Shown piece by piece: positions 45,401 to 58,812 of a stretch of DNA of 64,000 nt; position 1 is the first letter of the stretch; each line of letters begins with the position of its first letter. The notes below the pieces were generated by a model. The model had not been told where the DNA came from and ran no database searches. It saw nothing but the letters and a program-made list of their open reading frames with translations. Location of the stretch: positions 31,236,409-31,300,408 of the forward strand of contig NC_060065.1 of NCBI RefSeq assembly GCF_020283565.1, read 5' to 3'. The DNA is from Trifolium pratense (lineage: Eukaryota > Streptophyta > Magnoliopsida > Fabales > Fabaceae). Position numbers and translations under genes: made by a program.

Positions 45401-48400
45401 TTATATAAACAAAAAAAAACAGAGGGCAAAGTATTTATAAAAGAAAAAAAATAGACAAAGTCATTTCATGTCATGATGTCATTTATATTTATCAGTTAAT
45501 TCAATAGTTAATTTTACTACGCACTTTAATTTCAATTGACTAACTTATAGCTTAGAGCCTGAGAGAGATTTAAAGTTATATGGTCAATTTGAGAAATTCA
45601 TTCATAATGCCCTTCATTTGATTTATGTGCCGGACCCACATAGTCGAAAAAGACTTTGATGGTGATTGCACCAACAACAAATATTACCTCAAAATTAGTC
45701 GTTATCTCCAATAATTTTGCATTGCGCACAGCTAAAGCATGTGAATCAATATCACGACGAAGCTTATCTCGCACTTTTGAAGCACCCCATTTAGCCTGTC
45801 TTACAGAAGCATCTGAAAAATGCAAATAATGATAAAACAAACAATAAATAAGAAAGAGCATTTATATAAAACAGTTTACATAATGGCTGAGACGAATTAG
45901 CAACTCCATATGAAGTAAAACCATGCAAGAGAGAATATGTTCCTCTAAAGCAACCTTACGGAGACATATTAAGAATGAACGACTTATATGATGCATTTTG
46001 AGATGAATATGGACTGGTGTAAAGGTGTAAGTAATGTTCTTTCTTTCCTTTTATTTATATGACTATGAAAGAAAGAAAAAAAAATAGACCACCTACAAAA
46101 GCAAATCAGGAGCTGGACTTTCTATATCTATGGAATTGAAGAATGATATAAGTTCCTAAAGATTCTGTTTGAAGATTAAATAATATATTTTATAACACAC
46201 AACACAGCAAATGTACAAATAATGTGCAAATGTAAAAATAATGTCAGTTGGGAATGGCCAAATGAAAGCTGATGTAAATTTAAAAAGAAAATGTATATTA
46301 CCATCAGATCCTTTATCAAACTCAAGCAGAATAGAGTGAGTCCACGTTTGAACAGATGCAGCAAATCCTTCTCCATTGTTTAGTGCTTGATCCAGCTTAG
46401 TCTTAAAATCGTCTAAAGCTTTAGAGCGTAGATGCCCTATCATTGTTGTATACGCAGGGTACACTATCTGAAAAGTTGAAGCAAAACCAAAATTTATATG
46501 AAAATTTAATGCGTTAAGAAAGATCTAGGATACATTTTTTTAGGGTATATAATTATACTCTATCTTCAATATTGTGTTTTTTTAAGATGTCTTATTCTCC
46601 ACCCAGCTATACTTCTGCACTTCTCTACACCCAAAATAATTGTTTTAATAAAATAGTACTGGTTTGACTTAGCGTGATATTTTAAAAGAGGCTTGAGTTT
46701 ATTTCAACAGTCCCTTTATCAAAATTCAGCCCAAATGGATCATAACCCAAAACTAAAATATAAATAAAGCCTTAAGAGGTAGCAGTCTGCCTTACATCCA
46801 ATGCATTTGATTCCAATTGCTTCCGTTTTGCATTTCTCACAGATTCATCAAAGAAGATCGTCTCCTCATCATATCTGTTGAAAGCATATATTATCACCAT
46901 TTGGAAATAATTATAAAAAAAAAAAGAAAAATGAAACTTTTGGACACAATTAAACAATAAAAAACTAATATATGCCAAACATATACCCTCAACGTCAAAT
47001 AGTTCTATAAGTTCTAATGACTAGTTACATCCATGTAAACTTCCAGGACAAATGCGGATTAGAGTAACACATTCAACCAAATCTGTTTCTCTCTTTCCTT
47101 TTATAGGGAGTGTTGTTACTAATCACACATATATCTTTTGACACAACAGCAAGCAAAACTAGCCAAAACTCCAAACATGGTAAAGAAACTTGTCAAAAAA
47201 AAAACAACCCTAATTCAATTCAATTCCAATAATTATTACACTTCTTCAATGACTCGTACACATACACGTGAGTTATTAGGGGTGGTGAAATTTTTATTTA
47301 ACTCAGAAACTAAACATCAAAACAAGTAGTAGTTATTGAACACGTGTTTATTTTGAGATTGAATAATTAAGTCAACCAGCATCTGGAACTTACAGAGAAA
47401 AGTAGGTATCAATAATGGAGCTCAATTATTCCCCAAAGCCTTGTACTGGACCTAATTGAACAGCTTCCTCCAACTCCAGCCAACCCTAAGCCAAATTCAT
47501 TCAGATGGTGAGAGATTTTAAAATAACTGATGCTATTTAGATGGGTAAAGTAGAGGGGATATGGATCAACACCTTATCAGAACGTAGTTGACTAAGCTTT
47601 TCATAAGCAATCTCTTCACAACGCACAGTTGCAACCATTACCTGTTATAAAATGCAAATCCATAAGAAAACCACACCACTATTGCACCTAAAATATCAAA
47701 TTCTTGGGAAACCAAACCACTGTTATATCTGAAAAATGACAGATTGAAAACCTTATGAGCTGGGAGATCAAGATCCTTGTTCTCTCGTATGACTTTCCAC
47801 ATATGTTGTGCACTAAGAGAAAAAGCAGATGCGGTCACAACACCACGGCGATCACCAGCAAGACCTCCAGGAGCTATAGAATGGTAGAAACATTGTCGTA
47901 ATTGAGCAACCTGTATGAAAAGCGTAACAATGTGATCTACACCATAGCACATATAAGATAGAATTCAGGATGAAGAAATTTTGATGCAAAAAATTTAAAA
48001 AATCATTATTTGCATGCATATTTATAGCCAAATAATTGTCCATCAAGAGACCAGTTTGGAAGCAATAGGAATTATAAATCATTCTAGAAATAAAGAGAAA
48101 AGTTGAACAAACTCCTTAAAGCAAAGTGATGACTAAAAGGGTACCTCCTCTTTGAATTTATCCTCTTTGTCCTCATAGCTTGACAAAGCAGTAACTTCCA
48201 CCTTCAAAGGAAGTCATTAATCATAAGCCACATAATATACATAAACAATTAAATGTGCATGTGAAACAGGGAGATAGATAGATATTCTTACATTAAAAAA
48301 TTCACTAAGAGGAGTGTGTACATGAGCTTGAGGTTTTGGAACTGAATCCCAAATCTGAAGAATTCATATCAGGTTTAAAATGATGTTAAATAATTTAAGA

Positions 48401-51400
48401 AACCAAATAAATGAAAAAAACTAAGAAATGAAATAAATAAAAACACCTTTTGAATATCTTCTCTTAGAATAGGCTCCAAATTTTCCAGTGGAGTCTGTGT
48501 AGAAAGAAAGAAACAAACATGAGAAATCATAGAATAGAAGTACAGAACTGAAGGACGCATTCTCAATAAAGGATAAAGTAGATAGACCTTTGTTTTATCA
48601 CGTATAACAAAAAGCAATGTTGTCTTCCGGGGACTAAATAAACGCATCATGACCTAAAAATAAAAGAAAGGTCAGAGTGTATAAATTCTAAAATTGAATA
48701 CCAAACAGAAGCAAATTCATGGATGCAAACTACCTGAAAAACTGTTTTTAAAAGAGGTTTATTGGCTGCTTGTTCACGACCAATATCATGACACCACCTG
48801 TCCATAAAATAAAGGACAAAACTTAGATATAGTGTCTTAGGCGCTGTTTTTACTTTGCTCTGATTACATTTCAGTGCATGGATTATGTATCCAATAATAG
48901 CGATAGAACAACTTCGAATTTAAAGTCGAGTTAAAAATCAAATCCACATGGTACATTGTAATTAGCATCAACAGCACCTATACAACAATTCCCAAGTTTT
49001 ATCCCAATATAAAATTTTCAATGGCTGTCGAAAATGGAATGGTCTGATATAAGTCTATTCTAAGCACACATAACCCAAGAAACAAAGCTTCTTTTAGTTT
49101 CTGATTAATTCTGACAACTAATTTGTCTCCAAAGAAAGGAAGCGTGGGGAAAAGGAAAATGTCATTATGTATATCATCTACTTCCACACCTTGCATTATG
49201 AAATATACTACATTACATTTTGTCCTACAACCACTAGTGTACATACAATGTCAATGATCCAAGTGTCAAGTAGATAAGTTGCAAGCAAGAATATAACGAA
49301 CATGAAATATACCAAGTTAAACAGAGAGATTTGTTTGATTCCACCTAGACTTATGTCAAGCTAGTTTCTAAGGACTGCAAAAAAAGAAGTTGCAATTTGA
49401 AAGTAAAGTTGCTTAAAAACTTATAATTTACCATGGTGCTTAAATTTAAGGATCACCCCAAAATTTCATTCATTTTAACAATTATACAGCACCATTCTAG
49501 GCCTAAAAGCTTACATGTTTATCAGAACAATATCTGATACTGCCAAAGCAAAAAGAGCACTCTGCTTCTCAAAAGCGGTATCATCCTGAGAGATAAATTA
49601 AAATAAAACAATAGTGAGCTCTAATGTACAAGAAACAAAGAGACATAAAAGCTCAATAATATCAAATATGTACCCCATGCACATAACTACAAACAGACAA
49701 ATATGCAAACAGGCTTATCAGTAAAGTAAAGCTAGAACATCCATAAAAATGTTAACAAAATTGGGCTATACTGACATGTGTCAACACCAAACACATGAGA
49801 ACTTCAGTATTTTCGTATACTGTCAAGTCGTTCTTATCAAATATCCTAAAGGCAATCTAAAATAACTAATAAACCAATGATCCAAAATAATTAATATTAG
49901 TGGATAAAACCATGGTTATCAATATCTTACGATGGATATTAGTTGTATCTCGATACGATACAAAATTAAATCAAATGGATAGAATTCTCTAGTGTTTATC
50001 AAGTTTGAACATGAATCTCATCTTGAATTATGATACATTAAGATGAATCGTGATCCATTCTAATGAATCACCACCTAAACTTATTGTAGCCACTAGCCAG
50101 CCACTTTTGTTTATCAATTTCGCATAGCCCTGAGCACTTTTATTTTGTCAATTGATTTATGATTTGAATCTCAAACTCTTTTGAGGTAAGTGGATGATAT
50201 ATTAGCCTATAGTTTTTCTATTTCACTTGTTTTCACTTGAAAACGTCATAGTTGTAATTGGTAATGCATCTTACGATTCATAATAAGATTTGATTCACGA
50301 TTCAGACAATAGGTCCTCCGATTCACGATTTGAATCTTGTTTGATAACCATGCATAAAACAATATTTGTAACAGGGTATGAAGAAACATCTAGTATAGAA
50401 TCTATTACCTCACCCCTCTCCCTTCCATCAGTACCCTCTAAATCCATAGCAATTGTGCACGGCTCAATTCCAGTACACTTAGCTATCCAAATACCTTTGG
50501 TTGTTTGAGATCTGCAACAACATGATATTGAATTACTCATTTATCATAAAAGAAACATAAATAACAACAAAAAATAAAATCAGTATTTCAGTTTTCATCT
50601 CTCTCCTTTATTAAATGTTAATTTTTCTACCCACAACAATAATATCTCAATCAATTCAAAAAACTAACCTTCCCCTAAAAGCATCCATCTCTCTGAAACT
50701 AGTGTGGAAAAGATGATTCATCAAGGTACTCTTCCCTGCTCACACAACAAAAACACATAAACCATTACAAACAAAAAAAAAATATTAACTTAAACTTAAT
50801 TAGTTAACAATCCACTAAACCTCCATAAAAAAATAAGTAAATTTTTTTTTTATAAAAAATTACTTTCACCATAGGTAACTTCAAAGTTCAATCAAGTCAA
50901 AAATCTAACCGGAATTTTCATTTCGGTTAAATCACCAACTTAAACCCTAGCAAAACGCAAGCAAAACACAAATAAACTACTAACAAATACTAAACTCATT
51001 GATCATTCGATCCAATTCCATGTTCAACAAGTTCATAATTATAATTTATACATCAAGCAAAAATTTAAGTTCAAAAACCGCTAAATCCGAATCAGCAAAT
51101 AACAGAAACTGAAAATTAAATGAAAAAAGAAACAAAAAAATCACCACAAGTCACTTCCAAAGTTCAAATAAATCAAAAACCTAACCGAAAATTTTCATTT
51201 CAGTTGAATCAACGTACTTAAGTATTAAACCCTAATTAAACTTAAACAAAACACATAAATAAACTACTAACAATTACTAAACTCGGCGATCATTCGATCC
51301 AATTCCAAGCTCAACAACTTCATAATCAACATCAAGGGAAATAACAGAAACTGAAAATTGAATGAAAAAAGAAGAAGAAGAAACTAACCGCTACTTTGAA

Positions 51401-52111
51401 AGTTCAATCAAATCAAAAACCTAACTAAAGTTTTCAATTCAGTTAAATCACCAACGTAAACCCTAGTTAAACGCAATCAAAACACAAATAAACTACTAAC
51501 AATTACTAAACTCATCGATCATTCGATCCAATTTGAAGCACAAGTTCATAATCATACATCAAGCAAAAATTGAAGGAAAAAAAAAAAAGCTAAATCCTAA
51601 TAAGCAAATAACAGAAACTGAACATTAAACTGAAAATTGAATGAAAAAAGAAGAAGAAGAAGAAGAAGAAGAAGAAGAAGAAGAAACTAACCGCTACTTT
51701 GAAAGTTCAATCAAATCAAAAACCTAACTAAAATTTTCATTCCAGTTAAATCACCAACTTAAACCCTAGTTAAACGCAATCAAAACACAAATAAACTATT
51801 AATAATCACTAAACTCATTGATGATTCGATCCAATTTCAAACTCAACAACTTCATAATCAACATCAAGCAAAAATTGAAGTTCGAAATAACTAAATCCGA
51901 ATCAGCAAATAACATAAACTGAAAATTGAATAAAAGAAGAAAGAAGAAAAAACTAACCGCTACTTTGAGGTCCCATGATAGCAACAACGGCATAAGAAAG
52001 ACCACAGGAAAACATATTTGAAGTTTTGATGAAGTTATCGAGACCGGTGACGTTGAAACCTCCGTCACCGTCAATGAGTTGAGTGGCGCAGCAATCGACG
52101 GTTGTTGCCAT
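42446..52111 (-). pseudogene. RHD3: RHD3-type dynamin-like GTPase, truncated and interrupted
   Basis: RHD3/Sey1/atlastin GTPases fuse ER tubules. Twenty exons are readable: 51958-52111, 50669-50735, 50409-50511, 49515-49585, 48734-48797, 48588-48653, 48447-48494, 48292-48354, 48145-48201, 47752-47910, 47573-47641, 47394-47485, 46796-46874, 46302-46467, 45688-45812, 44756-45018, 43960-44056, 43674-43844, 43487-43591, 42446-42505. All borders are GT-AG and in phase. Motifs: P-loop GPQSSGKS (47-54, split by intron 1), DLEGTDG (97-103), IRDK (170-173). Exon 12 carries an in-frame TAA at 47426-47428 (GFGE-stop-LSSII), so translation ends at 326 aa. Exon 20 starts normally ([18 protein letters not shown]) but reaches a stop at the fusion with peroxidase DNA. 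The two membrane segments and tail, about 100 aa, are gone. The gene is probably non-functional; a soluble GTPase fragment remains possible. Confidence 0.92.
50862..51957 (-). repeat. Tandem repeats in RHD3 intron 1, including copies of the exon 1 donor
   Basis: About four units of 270-300 bp repeat GAAAGTTCAATCAAATCAAA, TCATTCGATCCAATTCCA and AACCCTAGTTAAACGCAA. Two units begin with a copy of the end of exon 1 and its donor (CAAAGTAGCG then GTTAG) at 51383-51400 and 51685-51702; the genuine one is at 51953-51970. A (GAA)n tract lies at 51647-51685. Confidence 0.85.
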
Positions 52112-52572
52112 GGTGATGATGATGGTTGAATTGTGAAGTTTGGATCTAAGAAATTGAGATTGGAAGTTATAGTTATATATACTAGTACTGTAGATACTTT
52201 GATTGTGGTGTGACTATTTGTGTGTTGGTGCTGAAAAGAAAAATACAAAGAACACGCGAGTCTCTGTTGTGTTGTCTTCTATTTGACGAGTTTATAAACA
52301 ACTACACGTGCCATTCACATTCTTTATCAACCAACCCACTCATTCCTTCATAATGACTAAAATATTACAGTATATGTGAAATAATTTTTATTTTGTAAAA
52401 AAATTAAGCGGTAATTACCATAAAAAAATTAAGTATTACTGTATTGTTCGGTATAATTACCTTAAGAATTTTCTTTTTTAATACAATATACCTTAATAAT
52501 TTAATTGTATGTATTTGAGGCAAAAACACATGTATTGAACATATTATTATCTTGTTAAAGTAAAAAAAATAA
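52112..52572. promoter_or_regulatory. RHD3 upstream region
   Basis: On the reverse strand a TATA-like AGTATATATAACTATAAC lies near 52165-52185, about 60 bp before the ATG. Beyond it is AT-rich DNA up to the foldback element. No other gene is present. Confidence 0.4.
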
Positions 52573-53286
52573 GACTTAAATGCAGTTTTGATCCCTCAAG
52601 TTCCACAATTGCTTGATTTTGGCCCCCCACATTTCAATTGTTTGATTTTAATCCCCTATGTTTCACAATTGCTCGATTTTAGCCCTCCAAGTTTCAATTG
52701 CTCGATTTTGACCCTCCAAATTTACCCTATTTTGCATTTGCTAGCCCCCGTTGAATTTTTTGATTAAAAATTGGTTATGTGTCATTTTTAAATTAAATAA
52801 GTATTTAAAAATATATAAATAAATTACAATATTTTTTTTTTAAAAACTAAATTATAAAATAATTTTTTTATTATATGTAGTTTATAAAATAATTTTGTTA
52901 TATAAAAAAGTAAAAAAAAAATTATGAACTATTTTTTAAAAACTTTGTAAACTTTTTTTTAAATAAAAAAGAATTATTAAACCTTTTTATTAAAAAAAAC
53001 AATTTTTAATACATTTTTATAAAAGCAAATATTATTAATTTTTTCATTTTTTTTAATTAAAACATTTTTTTTTAAATGTCACATAAGCAATTTTTAGTCA
53101 AAAAAGTCAACGGGAGCTAGCAAATGCAAAAGGGGGTAAACTTGGGGGCCAAAATCGAGCAATTGAAACCTGGAGGGCTAAAATCAAGCAATTGTGAAAC
53201 TTAGGGGGTTAAATCAAGCAATTGAAATGTGGAGGGCCAAAATCAAGCAATTGTGAAACTTGAGGGATCAAAACTGCATTTAAGCC
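52573..53286. mobile_element. Foldback element (Mutator-like), 714 bp
   Basis: The ends GACTTAAATGCAGTTTTGAT and, inverted, GGCTTAAATGCAGTTTTGAT begin arms of about 190 bp built from repeated TTGATTTTGGCCC-type blocks. A perfect 9-bp target duplication AAAAAATAA flanks it. The terminal motif is shared with the element at 28141. Confidence 0.9.
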
Positions 53287-53301
53287 AAAAAATAATATTA
53301 T

Positions 53302-54230
53302 GTTTAAATGTACTTTTGGTCCTTTATTTTGATATTTTTGAATTTTTGATTCTTCTATTTTAAAACTCAGCTTTTTGGTTCCCCTATTTTAAAAATCAAC
53401 ATTTTTTTTAGTCCCCCTCTTATTTGACTGATGTGGCATTGTATTTGCTGATGTGGCAATGATGAATGGGCAAAAAAAAAACTTTCCATGTCATTATTAA
53501 TTTGAGTAATTGTATTATTTATTTTATTTATATATTAAAATTCAATTAAATAAAAAAAATTATCTTAATAAAAAAATCCATCGTTGCCATCAACAACCCT
53601 TCTAATTATCACTCCCTGTTAAACCAAATTTTCATTCATACATTGATTAACAACCCTTCTTTTCAAACTTAGCCGCCGTAAGTTTAGAAGTAGCATGTCA
53701 TTTACTTCTATGATACTGTTGAAAGTTGTTGATGATGATGTTGTTGGCGTTGTTGTTCAACTAAAGTGTGAACACCGCTATTTGTACATTCAAAATAGTT
53801 AGGGTCATGGTAAAAACCGCAATAAATCTCATAAGGTCTGCCCTGATTATTGGTAAATTTTAGAAGTCCGATGAATTCCAAAACTTTTTATCTGATATGT
53901 TAAAATACTAAGATTGCTTAACATCCTATTCACCTTACAAAACTTCACCAATAATCTTAGCTTGCTAAAATATCTACAAAATAGAGACTTAACACTAGGG
54001 TTCAATTTTCCCTTTTAGGATTTATTAGCCATGGAAATTGCTAAAAAATCTTAGTATGACATGTCATTTTCTTAGCTTGATAAATGACTTGCCACATCAG
54101 TGTTAATTTGGTCAAAATTGACCTTTTGCAAAATGGGGTAAAAATAAGGGGCAAAAAGTGCTATTTTAAAACATAAGAGATCAAAATCGCAACTTTTTGA
54201 AACTTAGGGGACCAAAAGTGCAATTTAACC
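53302..54230. mobile_element. Foldback element, 929 bp, related ends
   Basis: The left end GTTTAAATGTACTTTTGGTC is answered by the inverted right end GGTTAAATTGCACTTTTGGT. Arms contain TATTTTAAAA and AAAATGG-type repeats. The flanks do not give a clear target duplication. It lies 15 bp from the previous element. Confidence 0.65.
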
Positions 54231-54696
54231 TTTATTTTATCTTATTTATCTTTTTAGCAAATTAGTTGTAACTTTCTAACGCATTCAATACCTTCTAATT
54301 AAAATATAGTCATAATTAAATCAAATACCCCAAAATACCCTTTCTTTATAATAACTAACTCTCAAAAATGCATAAGAGATTCATTACTAATCACCTTTCT
54401 TTCTGACAGAGACTTCGAATGTGAATAAAATATTAAATATTACTGTTAATTTAACAATATTTGAATGGGTCGGTCCAAATTTTAAAATATTAAATATTAC
54501 TGTTAATTTTTGTGTTTATTTTGAATTTATTCTTTATTTATGCTAACTTATATATAAAAACACAAAAATATATACTAATTTATGCTAACTTAGATGAATT
54601 CGCCCGTACAACCTTGAAACATTATTATCCTAATTTGCATTAGAGCTAAACCAATTAACTATACTATACCTTTAATTAAATATTAACCATGCAGAC
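54231..54696. other. Gene-free AT-rich stretch
   Basis: A short direct repeat (AATATTAAATATTACTGTTAATTT) occurs twice near 54430-54510. No gene was recognised. Confidence 0.4.
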
Positions 54697-55150
54697 TGTT
54701 GAGAATTCGTCTTAAAATCACACCAATAAAAGAACTTGATGTGTGGAGCAATAGAACGGCAACCAAATAATTAAGCGGAATAAGCAATAATAATAATAAC
54801 CGATAAACAAGATAAAGGAGAAGAAAGAACACGATATTTGTTTACCCAGTTCGGTCCAATAATGACCTAGTCTGGGGGAGAGAGCAGCCCCTCCGTTCCA
54901 CTATATCAAACGAGTAACTTTACAAAGAGTTCCAATTGAGTTACAAGAATTAATCCTAATTCTACCCAAATCCCGAATCTCTTCCCGTGGCCAAGAGACT
55001 CAATTTGATAAGTGTTTCTCAAGGTGTAATCAATCCCCTTTGCCCAACCCTAGAGTTATACCAAGAGACAACCCCTCTTGTTTCTCTCTAAAACCCTAGC
55101 CTTGTGTCGGCGGCAAATCCTAATTGAAAACCCTACATTGTTGCTCCCTT

Positions 55151-55182
<32 letters not shown>

Positions 55183-55391
55183 TCTATGAATAAAGCACTC
55201 CCTATTTATAGAAAAATATATGCCAAAAAATTAGTAACAAATCTGTTTTAAAATAAAACAAATCAAAGTCAGAGTGTCTTCCAAAAAAAAATATTTTTTC
55301 CCAAAAAATCTTCAAAACATCAAAGATGCAAAAAGATTCAACAAAGATTTTTCTGGCTTCTTGTAACTGAGATTTCAAGGCATATCCAACA
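54697..55391 (-). repeat. LTR (3' copy)
   Basis: TGTTGAGAATTCG to ATATCCAACA as read on the forward strand, containing TTTGTTTACCCAGTTCGGTC and a (TC)n tract. Confidence 0.95.
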
Positions 55392-55914
55392 ATTCTCCAC
55401 CTTGCCTTTAAATCGATGGTGATCCCATCAACCACCGTGCTGCTCTCTCCATCTTGAATCTTCCATTCAAGATCACCTGATTGTACCTCCCTCTTCATCC
55501 TCGGAATGCCTTCCGCTCTCATGAAGATCTTGCATCCCACTACCATAGGATTTTAGGTAGCCCCACAAGATTCACCGCACGCTCTTCAGACTCCGAACTG
55601 GTCAAGTCCGTACCTCCCTGAAGAAACGCTTGCTCCCAACTATCATCGGAATTTTAGATAGCTCAACAAGCTCCACCATCCCTCTTCAACCCCCGGATTG
55701 TGCCTTTTCCGTCCTCCTGAAGAGTCGCTTGCCTCCGACTATCCATGGGATTTTGCGATAGCCCTACAAGCCTTCACCACTCTTCGACCCCGGAATGCCT
55801 TCCGTACTCTCGAAGTTTTGCTTGGCTCCAAACCAACCTTGGAATTTTAGGCGGTTCCACAAGCTGCAACATCAAACTCTCCTTGTATCCAACTACCTCC
55901 AGCAGTCTCACAAG

Positions 55915-56883
55915 TTACCAAGTCTGATCACATGTTGCTTTCAATTGTCTCCCTGAAGATCCTCTCAAGGTCTTGCACTTCTTCAGCCACAATTGAAACA
56001 TAATCCACAAGGTCTCCATGGTCATCCCCTTTGGTTCAACAATACCACTCTCCTCCCTATCTCCGATTAGATAGCCAAGAGCTAATGTTGATTGTCTACC
56101 ACTATTGGAAGACTCCACCTCAAACTGAGTTTCCACCAAAGTATACCCATCATGATCTCCACCTTGTAACACGCAAGACCTATTCAACTCCTCTGAAACA
56201 TACTTCAAGCTATTGTTAGTCTCCAACAATTCCAGTTCAGTTCAACACCTAGTAAACCTTGTTCACTAGTCCAACTAAACTCATGTCACTAACAGGTCCA
56301 CCCGAAGTCCCACAACTCAACCACATTATGAGAGTCACCACTAGTTAAAGATGCATACCAACTATCTTTGTATCTAAGTTCAGAAACATACCTCACATCA
56401 TGTAAAAAAAACTCACGATTGTCAAACTTCGTAAGACAAACTAAACTCATACCTTGAACCTTCAAGTTTTCCGTTTTCAAGATGAATAACTCCACCTTGA
56501 AATAACTCTTGAGTCTCAAAGTATTCATTCTTTGAACACATGTGAAAGGAGCATCCAAAGTTCTTGACTCAATACTCCACTGGTTCCCAACTTCCACTAG
56601 CACCTCCGCATCCTCATAATAAAGTTGTTGTTTCAGAAGTAACCCGAGTATTATTACCACCGCCTCTCCAGGCCGACCGTCTTCTTCACCATCTCCATTA
56701 ACTTTTATCTTCGAGGCATCGGATAACAACACTCCATGTTTTACCCATCATCCCGAACATTAAAATTGCTTCCATCTTCACTTTCCACAATTCCAAATTG
56801 CTTTCGGAAAGTCCCTCGATATCCGACTTAGAACCCATGGTGCTCACTTCAAATTGTTCCGATTGCCCCACGGTGGGCGCCAA
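55915..56883 (-). pseudogene. gag/pol remnants of the young LTR element
   Basis: From 56883 the reverse strand reads MAPTVGQSEQFEVSTMGSKS through LSESNLELWKVKMEAILMF, a copia-type gag start. It ends after CLEDKS. Downstream frames (56732-56289, ending FFLHDVRYVSELRYKDSWYA) resemble the segment around the copia protease and pre-integrase. A further frame at 56229-55915 is not assigned. The pieces are not joined in one frame. Confidence 0.65.
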
Positions 56884-56884
56884 T

Positions 56885-57338
56885 TGTTGAGAATTCGTCT
56901 TAAAATCACACCAATAAAAGAACTTGATGTGTGGAGCAATAGAACGGCAACCAAATAATTAAGCGGAATAAGCAATAATAATAATAACCGATAAACAAGA
57001 TAAAGGAGAAGAAAGAACACGATATTTGTTTACCCAGTTCGGTCCAATAATGACCTAGTCTGGGGGAGAGAGCAGCCCCTCCGTTCCACTATATCAAACG
57101 AGTAACTTTACAAAGAGTTCCAATTGAGTTACAAGAATTAATCCTAATTCTACCCAAATCCCGAATCTCTTCCCGTGGCCAAGAGACTCAATTTGATAAG
57201 TGTTTCTCAAGGTGTAATCAATCCCCTTTGCCCAACCCTAGAGTTATACCAAGAGACAACCCCTCTTGTTTCTCTCTAAAACCCTAGCCTTGTGTCGGCG
57301 GCAAATCCTAATTGAAAACCCTACATTGTTGCTCCCTT

Positions 57339-57370
<32 letters not shown>

Positions 57371-57579
57371 TCTATGAATAAAGCACTCCCTATTTATAGA
57401 AAAATATATGCCAAAAAATTAGTAACAAATCTGTTTTAAAATAAAACAAATCAAAGTCAGAGTGTCTTCCAAAAAAATATATTTTTTCCCAAAAAATCTT
57501 CAAAACATCAAAGATGCAAAAAGATTCAACAAAGATTTTTCTGACTTCTTGTAACTGAGATTTCAAGGCATATCCAACA
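56885..57579 (-). repeat. LTR (5' copy)
   Basis: Same 695 bp as 54697-55391. Differences include CTGACTTC against CTGGCTTC and a few A-run changes. Confidence 0.95.
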
Positions 57580-57584
57580 CAGAC

Positions 57585-58414
57585 TACAAATGCCCCGTTC
57601 TTACTATAACACAACAATAGTACATAGTGAATTAAAGCAGATTAAGAAAACAATTTGTAACCTAAGTTAAACATTAATTCAGAATCCCTTCTAACCATTG
57701 AGATTAGTAACAACACTAGATTATCGTTGAACTAGACAGCATAGAACTGTGAATGTGAGACGAAGAGAAGACTTCATATTTTTTTCTCTCAAGTTTTGAA
57801 CTTTGAAATTAACTTGTGAATACCACATAATGTGTCATGATATCTATTTATAGCTAGAGAGAAATAAATATTGGCAGGTGAAGGTCCTTGCATTTCATTT
57901 CAAGATTTAGTTGTTTGAATGGATTAATAATTAATAATAAGAATTTTCATTATTCTAACTATAGAGAAAAATATGTGCAAGTCGCTGTGTATGATATCAT
58001 GAAGAGTAGGTGCATCTTGAAATTAATGAATTGATACTTTTTCTTTTTTAATTTTGAATCTTTTATATTTTGACATGTTTGAGGATTTTGTATTACAGTT
58101 GATTTTTTAATTCAAATCATAATTTGGTATGCTTTTTCGAACCGAGAAAGAGAAGGAAAAACACACTCAAATTACCTAATAAAAATAAACATTCACCAAA
58201 AATATGGAAATTATGTAAGTTAATGGTTTATCAAAAAAGAGAAGTAAATTTGTATTTGTAAGTAATTAACGATTTTTTTTAGTATAAAGGTGTGTGGTTG
58301 GGGTGAGAACATTATTATTATTAATTTTCGTCATACACCCCCTCGAAGCCCAACATAATAACGAATGGTTCATGTATATATAAAGCATACTTGTCAAACA
58401 TACAATTTAATTTA
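57585..58414. other. Gene-free stretch
   Basis: No gene or structured element was recognised. Confidence 0.4.
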
Positions 58415-58809
58415 GAGTCAGGATCCGTTGACACCAACTAGTTTGACACCAAATGTTACACCTCTCAATAACGTTTTAACCGATATAAATTTTATAAAAT
58501 CTACCGTTGGATTGAAAGTTTACATCATATAGATCATTTGTGTAAAATTTCAAATAAATTCAAAATCATTTGATATGTTATTGAGATACATCAAAATTAA
58601 CGGTTTTTGTATTTTTTTAAATGCCGTTAATCTTTATGTGTCTCAATAGCATATCAAATGATTTTGGATTTGTCTGAAATTTTACACAAATGATCTATAT
58701 GATGTAAACTTTCAATCCAACGGTGGATTTTATAAAATTTATATCGGTTAAAACGTTATTGAGAGGTGTAACATTTGGTGTCAAACTAGTTGGTGTCAAC
58801 GGATCCTGA

Positions 58810-58812
<3 letters not shown>
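58415..58812. mobile_element. Palindromic foldback MITE 2
   Basis: GAGTCAGGATCCGTTGACAC and its exact inverse form the ends; the arms run almost to the middle. The inner part (CTACCGTTGGATTGAAAGTT) is shared with palindromes 1 and 3. An (AT)n tract follows directly at 58813-58878. Confidence 0.85.

Larger units (their letters stand above)
54697..57579 (-). mobile_element. Young deleted LTR retrotransposon (2,883 bp)
   Basis: Two 695-bp LTRs (54697-55391 and 56885-57579) differ at only a few positions. The 5-bp target duplication CAGAC is perfect (54692-54696 and 57580-57584). On the reverse strand the interior starts TTGGCGCCCACCGTGGGG (primer-binding site region), then encodes a gag start. 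Most of pol is missing, so it would need another element's enzymes to move. Confidence 0.95.

Noticed and set aside
45140..45560. MITE in RHD3 intron 15 with TTTGGTAA
   Set aside because: One end resembles the element at 60684, but the matching right end and target duplication could not be seen.
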